Source of the DNA: a virus
DNA: 23,923 nucleotides
Direction: 5' to 3' (one strand)
Virus record (IMG/VR): IMGVR_UViG_3300035698_012357
Span: 1 to 23,923 of that record
Shown here one piece after another: positions 19,908 through 23,923 of this stretch (the first letter of the stretch is position 1; every line of letters begins with the position of its first letter). A program made the translations under genes and the position numbers. A model generated the notes under the pieces. The model saw only the letters and a list, made by a program, of their open reading frames with translations. It was not told the origin of the DNA and ran no database searches.

Positions 19908-20087
19908 ATGAAAATTAAAAAAGGCCAGTTTGTTTTAATCAGTGACGCGGTAACAGATGGGAAGAACATAATTGAAGTAAACCAGGAGTTGATTTTTGAC
20001 CACTGGGAAGACGGAAAAGCGGTTTGTTTCAATAACGATGGGGAAGACTTCCATGTGAAAGTGGAAGACATTGGGAGGGCAAGGTAA
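19908..20087 (+). CDS. Small hypothetical protein, 59 aa
   Basis: The ATG at 19908 follows AAGGGGGGATT. The sequence MKIKKGQFVLISDAVTDGKN looks like a small beta-barrel (SH3-like) start, continuing with LIFDHWEDGKAVCF and DFHVKVEDIGRAR. The stop overlaps the next gene's ATG (TAATG). The compact strand-turn-strand pattern resembles KOW/SH3-like small phage proteins, but that is only an impression. Confidence 0.6.
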   Translation: MKIKKGQFVLISDAVTDGKNIIEVNQELIFDHWEDGKAVCFNNDGEDFHVKVEDIGRAR

Positions 20088-20248
20088 TGGAAAAATTATT
20101 GGTAGCAGTATATCTTGATTGGGTAAACAATTATTTAACAATTAAAAAGATGGCAAAGGATTACCGATTAACGGAATCGGATTTGAAGAAAATTCTGCGG
20201 ATTGGGAAAAGCATATCAGAGAAAGGGGCAATAAAATGCAAAAGGTAA
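20087..20248 (+). CDS. Conserved small phage protein, helical, 53 aa
   Basis: Begins at the ATG that shares a base with the previous stop (TAATG). MEKLLVAVYLDWVNNYLTIK, then MAKDYRLTESDLKKILRIGK matches a short helical protein common in phages (pattern: YLDYVNNFLT...A..YG+TE..A). The spacing of the helices suggests a helix-turn-helix-like DNA-binding unit, but the family has no assigned role that I know of. It overlaps the next gene by 13 nt. Confidence 0.65.
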   Translation: MEKLLVAVYLDWVNNYLTIKKMAKDYRLTESDLKKILRIGKSISEKGAIKCKR

Positions 20249-20457
20249 GAGTAGGAAGTATCTACAGGTTGAAAGCGGTAGGTATTGACATATGCGATTC
20301 AAAACTCCAGGAAGGGGTTCTCGACGGCGACATGGTAAAGGTTGTAAACATACCAGGATGCCCAAGAGCCGGTACCATGGGCCACTGCCACATCCAAAAA
20401 AATGGAAAGTTTGCGGGATTGGTTTTAACCAATTCCCTTGAAAAAATAAATAAATAA
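20236..20457 (+). CDS. Small hypothetical protein, SH3-like
   Basis: A 73-residue protein starting MQKVRVGSIYRLKAVGIDIC, with VLDGDMVKVVNIPGCPRAGT and a hydrophobic finish (GKFAGLVLTNSLEKINK). Repeated Gly-Asp turns between short strands suggest an SH3-like barrel. AAAGGGG sits before the ATG at 20236. No family is assigned. Confidence 0.65.
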   Translation: MQKVRVGSIYRLKAVGIDICDSKLQEGVLDGDMVKVVNIPGCPRAGTMGHCHIQKNGKFAGLVLTNSLEKINK

Positions 20458-20470
20458 AAGGGGTTACAAA

Positions 20471-20734
20471 ATGATTACTGGAAAATCAAAAGGATTAAAA
20501 AAAGGGGATTTTGTCCACACTGGGGCATTCCCTGGAATAATTATAAGTGATGTAAATACGTTCGCCCCGTGTTGCGAGGTATGGGGGTTTGAACATGAAA
20601 GCGGTTCCGCATATGCGAGTGATATTCAAAAGATAACACGGGAAGAATTCACCCAGATGGCAAAGGATGAGGGCCACTCCGAGTTGAATCCCTACACAAA
20701 GGTGGCGAAGGATGCCCTGGCGGTGGCGATATGA
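20471..20734 (+). CDS. Small hypothetical protein, 87 aa
   Basis: MITGKSKGLKKGDFVHTGAF, then PGIIISDVNTFAPCCEVWGF has the strand-turn pattern of a small SH3-like barrel; the C-terminal 30 residues are helical (ITREEFTQMAKDEG). AAGGGG precedes the ATG. It overlaps the next gene by 4 nt (ATGA). Two adjacent cysteines (CC) are the only unusual residues. No family is assigned. Confidence 0.65.
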   Translation: MITGKSKGLKKGDFVHTGAFPGIIISDVNTFAPCCEVWGFEHESGSAYASDIQKITREEFTQMAKDEGHSELNPYTKVAKDALAVAI

Positions 20735-20925
20735 AGCGAGAAAGATATAGAAACGACCTTCGCTTCCATGTCTTTAACGTCGGGAAAGATTATTTTGACC
20801 AATACGAAATTGAGGCTGATCGTAATAGAAAGTTCTCCTGGGGAGAAGTTCTTGCCCAGTTCGCAATTGGTTGTGTGATGGGTTGCATCTTTCTGCTGGG
20901 GCTGACAGCTTTTTTGCTTCTATAG
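20731..20925 (+). CDS. Small membrane protein with C-terminal anchor
   Basis: A 64-residue protein. The N-terminal 40 residues are polar and charged (MKRERYRNDLRFHVFNVGKD), followed by one hydrophobic segment (EVLAQFAIGCVMGCIFLLGL, ending FLLL). The C-terminal tail anchor would place the charged domain in the cytoplasm. The ATG overlaps the upstream stop. The function is unknown. Confidence 0.6.
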   Translation: MKRERYRNDLRFHVFNVGKDYFDQYEIEADRNRKFSWGEVLAQFAIGCVMGCIFLLGLTAFLLL

Positions 20926-20982
20926 GACCCGGGTCACAACCCCGGCGGGGAATGGTTCGAGAGGGAGCCTCGCCCCGTCGGG
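20926..20982 (+). other. GC-rich palindrome and long stem-loop
   Basis: Immediately after the stop at 20925, GACCCGGGTC (20926-20935) is a perfect 10-bp palindrome. It is followed by a 10-bp stem CCCGGCGGGG/CCCCGTCGGG (20941-20950 with 20973-20982, one G-U pair), which encloses a 5-bp inner stem GGTTC/GAGCC with a 6-nt loop. No T-run follows, so it is not a classic terminator. The next ribosome site lies 13 nt downstream. It may be a structured leader or processing site. Confidence 0.6.
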
Positions 20983-21003
20983 ACAATTTAAGGGAGGATA
21001 AAA

Positions 21004-21072
21004 ATGTTTGAATTAATACTTCTGTGGTGTGTGTTCGTAACAGTTGGAAGTTATCTACTGGGGGTGACGTGA
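21004..21072 (+). CDS. Membrane micropeptide, 22 aa
   Basis: The ATG at 21004 follows the excellent AGGGAGGATAAAA. The peptide is hydrophobic throughout (MFELILLWCVFVTVGSYLL). The stop shares a base with the ATG of the next gene (TGATG), so translation is coupled. A strong ribosome site combined with coupling makes it credible despite its size. Confidence 0.5.
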   Translation: MFELILLWCVFVTVGSYLLGVT

Positions 21073-21329
21073 TGAAAATAAATAATAGAAACATTCAAAA
21101 AATACGGTCGGAGGTTCAAGAGATTCTAGAGAACAATGGAATCGAAAGGATCGATGCGTCAGACGTTAGCAATAGGCTAGTTGACAATATCCTTGAAAGA
21201 GAAAATTACAAGGAATATTCAGGCCTAGCGGATGATGCCCTAGAAATTACAAGGCTCCCCGACATTTCTCCCAATGCGTTTGGTAGAATATTCGGTGGGA
21301 CCAAAGGAAGGATAAATAATGGACGGTAA
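21072..21329 (+). CDS. Hypothetical protein, 85 aa
   Basis: Begins at the ATG at 21072 (MKINNRNIQKIRSEVQEIL), with GGGGGTGAC eight bases upstream and coupling to the upstream micropeptide. It is helical, with a mixed-charge middle (DASDVSNRLVDNILEREN) and a Gly/Arg-rich end (NAFGRIFGGTKGRINNGR). No family was recognised. It overlaps the XRE gene by 11 nt, so the two are probably co-expressed. Confidence 0.6.
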   Translation: MKINNRNIQKIRSEVQEILENNGIERIDASDVSNRLVDNILERENYKEYSGLADDALEITRLPDISPNAFGRIFGGTKGRINNGR

Positions 21330-21570
21330 ACACATAAGAGAAATCAGGGGAAGGCTGGGGAAAACCCAGTGGGAGTTGGGGGAGATGTTGGGGTATTCCC
21401 ACCCCCAAATCAGGATTAGTGAAGTTGAGAGGGGGGCCAAGCGTATGTCATCGGAGAAGAAAATGGTCCTGGCAGAGATGGAGAAGGCCCTCAATTCGCC
21501 GGAGGATCTAACTCATCAAGAAAAACGAGGATTCTTGGGCTGTCTTTATCCGGCGGGGGAAAGTGATTAA
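21319..21570 (+). CDS. XRE-family (Cro/CI-type) DNA-binding regulator
   Basis: An 83-residue protein. Residues about 5-50 form a Cro/CI-type helix-turn-helix: HIREIRGRLGKTQWELGEML, then GYSHPQIRISEVERGAKRMS. The second helix TQWELGEML and the recognition helix region HPQIRISEVE are clear. The 28-residue tail (LNSPEDLTHQEKRGF...) has no known domain. GGAAGGATAAAT precedes the ATG. Its 3' end overlaps the opposite-strand resolvase by 80 bp. It is the best candidate to bind the inverted repeat near the rightward promoter (inference). Confidence 0.8.
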   Translation: MDGKHIREIRGRLGKTQWELGEMLGYSHPQIRISEVERGAKRMSSEKKMVLAEMEKALNSPEDLTHQEKRGFLGCLYPAGESD

Positions 21571-21877
21571 TAATCTCTTTGATCCAGTGGCGGTTGTCGT
21601 TGGGGATCCGGCCCGTGTTTACGAGGGAATCCAGTATAAACTTGGACCCCGCCGACACCCCGTCAATGTCCCTCCTGGCGTTGGGTTCAACCCATTCGAT
21701 GGTAACCCGGAGGGGGTTCTTGATCTCGGGGATCTGGGCAGCTAGTATGTATTTCGACACGAGTTTATCAGTCGTTTTTTTAAGTTGGCCGTATGCAAAA
21801 CGATTTGCCTGGGCTGCCCCAATCATTTCATTTAAACATGGAAGTCGGCCGGGAATTTTGAAAAAATGTGACCCCAT
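21491..21877 (-). CDS. rusA: RusA-like Holliday junction resolvase
   Basis: A 128-residue protein on the minus strand inside a plus-strand run. FFKIPGRLPCLNEMI (start), IEWVEPNARRDIDGVSAGSK and FILDSLVNTGRIPNDNRHWI carry the RusA pattern: D70, D72, K79, D83 and D94 correspond to the Asp and Lys residues that bind Mg2+ and cut junctions. KEI...SPRILVFLDEL closes the fold. Size fits RusA (about 120). It resolves recombination or replication intermediates. No ribosome site is visible before the ATG, and a poor promoter-like pair (TTGATT-17-TATGTT) lies just upstream. Its 3' end overlaps the XRE gene tail to tail. Confidence 0.82.
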   Translation of the reverse strand: MGSHFFKIPGRLPCLNEMIGAAQANRFAYGQLKKTTDKLVSKYILAAQIPEIKNPLRVTIEWVEPNARRDIDGVSAGSKFILDSLVNTGRIPNDNRHWIKEIINHFPPPDKDSPRILVFLDELDPPAN

Positions 21878-21891
21878 AGGAAAAACATAAC

Positions 21892-21969
21892 ATGGATATT
21901 GGAATAAATCAAATAGTAATTTTAATCGTTTTGGGTGCCATTTTCTGGCAACTCACAAACACAAAATAA
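21892..21969 (+). CDS. Membrane micropeptide, 25 aa (tentative)
   Basis: The ATG at 21892 has AGGA nine bases upstream. The sequence is MDIGINQIVILIVLGAIFW, then QLTNTK: one hydrophobic helix with a short polar tail. The start lies just past the divergent resolvase start, in the short gap before the 146-residue gene. The low-information length keeps confidence modest. Confidence 0.4.
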   Translation: MDIGINQIVILIVLGAIFWQLTNTK

Positions 21970-21984
21970 AAAGGAGAAATAAAA

Positions 21985-22425
21985 ATGAAACCACAACAGC
22001 AGGTATATGAAAAGGTGCCGATCGGAGAATTGATTGGGGCTGTGATAGCAGACATTCAATATGAAGAAGAGCATACGTTCACATATAAGGGGAAGGAATC
22101 AACTTCTCCTGCCGTTCGATTCATATTCGAGATTGTCGGATGTGAAAAACCGCACGTTAGTAATTGGATGAAGTTCTTGTACACGGAGAAGGCGAACCTT
22201 TACAAGAAATATATTACGCCACTGGTAGAAGGGGCGCAGCCGGGGATGAGCTTTGACATCGACCACCTAAAAGGGTTCCGAGTCAAAATGCTTTGGTCCG
22301 ACGGCGAGAAGGGATACCAGAACATCGACGCGATGATGCCAATGGAGAAGAAATTCCCATTCACCACCGAAGATGCTGCCCCGCCAATAGAGGAGATAAA
22401 AGACAATGACGCAATTAACCAATAA
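21985..22425 (+). CDS. Conserved phage protein paired with the Cas4/RecB-like nuclease
   Basis: A 146-residue beta-rich protein. VPIGELIGAVIADIQYEEEH, PAVRFIFEIVGC, NWMKFLYTEKANLYKKYITP, LVEGAQPGMSFDID and GFRVKMLWSDGEKGYQNIDAMMP follow a pattern I recognise from phage proteins next to recombination or single-strand-binding genes. The C-terminus is acidic (EDAAPPIEEIKDNDAINQ), as in single-strand-binding proteins. The role is inferred from the neighbour and the tail. AAAAGGAGAAAT precedes the ATG. It overlaps the nuclease gene by 20 nt, a close functional link. Confidence 0.6.
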   Translation: MKPQQQVYEKVPIGELIGAVIADIQYEEEHTFTYKGKESTSPAVRFIFEIVGCEKPHVSNWMKFLYTEKANLYKKYITPLVEGAQPGMSFDIDHLKGFRVKMLWSDGEKGYQNIDAMMPMEKKFPFTTEDAAPPIEEIKDNDAINQ

Positions 22426-23164
22426 ACATGGGATCCATGACATAATTGTCCGGGCAATAGAGAAAAACTCCTATGATCCGGGGGAGTCCGACATCACCAC
22501 AACGCAGTTGATCGATCCACCTCAAATTGTTGCACTTAAAAAAATGCACAAAGATGAGATAGTGGAAGATGTTGCGGATCTGCTGTGGATCCTGGTTGGT
22601 TCTGCTGTCCATGTCATACTGGAGCGGGCTGCTGGGGACAACGTAATATCCGAGAAGCGGTTCTACGTTATGGTGAATGGTTGGAAAGTTGGGGGCCAAG
22701 TGGATATGATCGACGGGACCACGCTGTATGATTTCAAGGTAACGTCCGTCTGGAATTATATCTATGACGACCACAAAAAGTATGAAAACCAGGCGAATGT
22801 GAATCGGTATATCCTATCCAAAAATGGAATAAACATAGAGAAGTTGGATAATATTCTCATCCTGAGGGATTGGATAAAATCGAAGGCAACCGCAGCCAAG
22901 TCCACTGGGAGATACCCAAACGTCCAGGCCCAAACGGTTCCGTTACCGAAGTGGCCTATCGAGGGGTGCGAATACGTCGTAAATGAAAGAGTGAAGCTAC
23001 ACCAGGAGGCGCAGAAATTAACCGCAGAAGAGCTTGCCAGTCGATTCCCATGTTCAACGGAGGATCGGTGGTACAACCCGAAGAAGAAGGAGTTCATTCG
23101 GTGCAAGTCTTTTTGTTCTGTTAGGAATTTCTGTAAACAATACAAGGAAATAATTCCGGGGTGA
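22406..23164 (+). CDS. Cas4/RecB-like PD-(D/E)XK exonuclease with probable Fe-S cluster
   Basis: A 252-residue protein. The motifs in order are VGSAVHVILE (H69, E73), WKVGGQVDMID (D100), LYDFKVTSVW (D109, K111) and YENQANVNRY (Q129), the RecB/Cas4-type nuclease signature. The C-terminal part has four Cys (FPCSTEDRW, then FIRCKSFCSVRNFCKQY), typical of the 4Fe-4S cluster that staples such nucleases. It probably degrades or trims DNA ends in phage recombination. GAGGAGATAAAAG precedes the ATG, in overlap with the previous gene. Confidence 0.8.
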   Translation: MTQLTNKHGIHDIIVRAIEKNSYDPGESDITTTQLIDPPQIVALKKMHKDEIVEDVADLLWILVGSAVHVILERAAGDNVISEKRFYVMVNGWKVGGQVDMIDGTTLYDFKVTSVWNYIYDDHKKYENQANVNRYILSKNGINIEKLDNILILRDWIKSKATAAKSTGRYPNVQAQTVPLPKWPIEGCEYVVNERVKLHQEAQKLTAEELASRFPCSTEDRWYNPKKKEFIRCKSFCSVRNFCKQYKEIIPG

Positions 23165-23168
23165 AAAA

Positions 23169-23429
23169 ATGAGCCTTGTCCCACCTTGCTTTTCAAAGGA
23201 TGAGTTCAAAGAGTACAAGCTGTCAGCGAAGAGTCGAAACATATTGAGACATGAGTGGCAGGAAGATGGCCCGGTTGTTTTCTGCCAGGACTGCTTACCG
23301 GGGTTTAAGCTAAAAATGATGAACAGCGGAAAATGCACAAACACTGGAACGTTGTTTTTTATAACAGATGAAGGAATTATTGGGAGAACAAAAACAAGGA
23401 GAAGAAAATGGAAAAATGCAAAACAATAA
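23169..23429 (+). CDS. Hypothetical protein with Cys knuckle
   Basis: An 86-residue protein starting MSLVPPCFSKDEFKEYKLS, with VVFCQDCLPGFKLKMMNSGK and a following Cys (the CxxC...C set could bind one zinc), and a very basic tail (GRTKTRRRKWKNAKQ). GGGGTG precedes the ATG; it starts 4 nt after the nuclease stop. It overlaps the next gene by 22 nt. The basic tail suggests nucleic-acid binding. Confidence 0.6.
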   Translation: MSLVPPCFSKDEFKEYKLSAKSRNILRHEWQEDGPVVFCQDCLPGFKLKMMNSGKCTNTGTLFFITDEGIIGRTKTRRRKWKNAKQ

Positions 23430-23773
23430 AAATAGATGATGTGGAATACGTTAGGAAGGATGAGAGCAAAGAGGCAGAATCGTTTGATGGTATGCAATAC
23501 GTTATTATTCGATCTAAATCTGCGGGTGTTTTCGCAGGGTATCTAAAGGAAAAAAATGGGACGGAGGTTGTTCTTAAAAAATCCCGTCGTATTTGGTATT
23601 GGGACGGGGCCGCATCCTTATCGCAACTTGCGGTCGATGGGACATCTAAACCAACAAAATGCAAGTTCCCTTGCGAAGTTGAATCGATGATAATTACAGA
23701 TGTGCTTGAAATTATTCCATGCACACAAAAAGCAAAAGACGGTATCGGTAAGGTTTCTGTATGGAAGGAATAG
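23408..23773 (+). CDS. DUF6948-like conserved phage protein
   Basis: A 121-residue protein. The central block YVIIRSKSAGVFAGYLKEKN, then RRIWYWDGAASLSQLAVDG and CKFPCEVESMIIT, ending IIPCTQKAKDGIGKVSVWK, matches a widespread phage protein of unknown function (the DUF6948 pattern as I recall it). A good AAGGAGAAGAAA site precedes the ATG. Its stop lies inside the start of the following Gly-X repeat frame. The highly conserved WYWDGAASLSQLA core suggests a binding or enzymatic pocket, but no function is known. Confidence 0.75.
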   Translation: MEKCKTIKIDDVEYVRKDESKEAESFDGMQYVIIRSKSAGVFAGYLKEKNGTEVVLKKSRRIWYWDGAASLSQLAVDGTSKPTKCKFPCEVESMIITDVLEIIPCTQKAKDGIGKVSVWKE

Positions 23774-23923
23774 GCGACGGCTCCGGCTACGGCTCCGGCT
23801 ACGGCGACGGCGACGGCTCCGGCTCCGGCTGCGGCTGCGGCTACGGCTCCGGCTACGGCGACGGCTCCGGCTCCGGCTCCGGCTGCGGCTCCGGCTCCGG
23901 CTACGGCTACGACGACGGCTCCA
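23761..23923 (+). CDS. Gly-X dipeptide-repeat protein (3' end outside window)
   Basis: The ATG at 23761 has AAGG seven bases upstream and overlaps the preceding stop by 13 nt. After MEGI the frame is a repeat of GGC-NNC codons, read as GDGSGYGSGYGDGDGSGS and so on, with Ser, Tyr, Asp and Cys at every second position to the window edge (54 codons in all). Every repeat codon ends in C, and only the first two bases of the second codon vary. The other frames of the array are also open (Ala/Pro/Thr and Arg/Leu types), so coding in this frame is supported by the ATG and ribosome site but not proven. Confidence 0.5.
   Translation, partial: MEGIGDGSGYGSGYGDGDGSGSGCGCGYGSGYGDGSGSGSGCGSGSGYGYDDGS
23770..23923. 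repeat. GGC-NNC hexanucleotide-type array, continues beyond the window
   Basis: About 150 bp of GGC alternating with TCC, TAC, GAC or TGC, much richer in GC than the surrounding sequence. One unit near the end is GACGAC instead of GGC-NNC. The array runs off the window. Confidence 0.9.

Noticed and set aside
20954-20969. tRNA-like GGTTCGAG segment
   Set aside because: The surrounding stems do not form acceptor, D or anticodon arms.

Overview
The window is a piece of a tailed dsDNA bacteriophage (Caudoviricetes) genome or prophage. The support is a large terminase, a portal, a scaffold-like protein and a Mu gpT-like major capsid protein in one collinear leftward block, with a rightward block of small early/replication-type genes. 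The host is bacterial: Shine-Dalgarno sites (GGAG/AGGAGG) precede nearly every gene, genes are tightly packed with ATGA/TAATG overlaps, and sigma70-like promoters and intrinsic terminators can be seen. The host species cannot be named from the sequence.

Layout. From about 17,840 down to 1, every gene is on the minus strand and is read from a promoter at 17,875-17,903. In transcription order the block holds: two small basic proteins; a bidirectional-looking terminator; two membrane micropeptides; a sugar cassette (GT-B glycosyltransferase and a CMP-sugar synthetase-like protein with a short C-terminus); an I-Ssp6803I-like PD-(D/E)XK nuclease; a small Zn protein; a SAM methyltransferase; several small proteins, including a candidate small terminase; the large terminase; a GroES-like protein; the portal; a zinc-finger protein; a terminator; the scaffold-like protein; a Zn-ribbon protein; a putative head accessory protein; the major capsid protein; and four consecutive proteins with signal peptides, the last running off the window. 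The region 17,839-18,760 is non-coding and divergent. It carries heptamer and octamer tandem arrays, a 16-bp palindrome, a repeated GAGTAT motif and an operator-like inverted repeat, and looks like a control region and possibly an origin. From 18,761 onward the plus strand carries a compact run of small genes: several Cys-rich proteins, a gp88-family protein, an XRE-type regulator, a conserved protein next to a Cas4/RecB-like nuclease, and a DUF6948-like protein. A RusA-like resolvase lies in the opposite orientation within this run. The window ends inside a GGC-NNC hexanucleotide array that is open as a Gly-X dipeptide-repeat protein.

Highlight. The large terminase gene is interrupted by two inteins. 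Intein 1 (352 aa) has an ordinary in-frame LAGLIDADG endonuclease. Intein 2 (327 aa) sits in the nuclease-motif sequence DHA/CD. Where its endonuclease domain would be expected, it carries a complete 214-codon HNH/zinc-finger endonuclease gene with its own ATG and TAA, read in a different frame on the same strand. The intein frame stays open through the whole insert, so about 645 bp appear to be dual-coding.

How the genes fit together. The left block packages and builds the head and adds exported or surface proteins. The sugar and methyl-transfer genes probably modify a surface glycan. The right block supplies recombination or repair nucleases (RusA, Cas4-like) and regulators.
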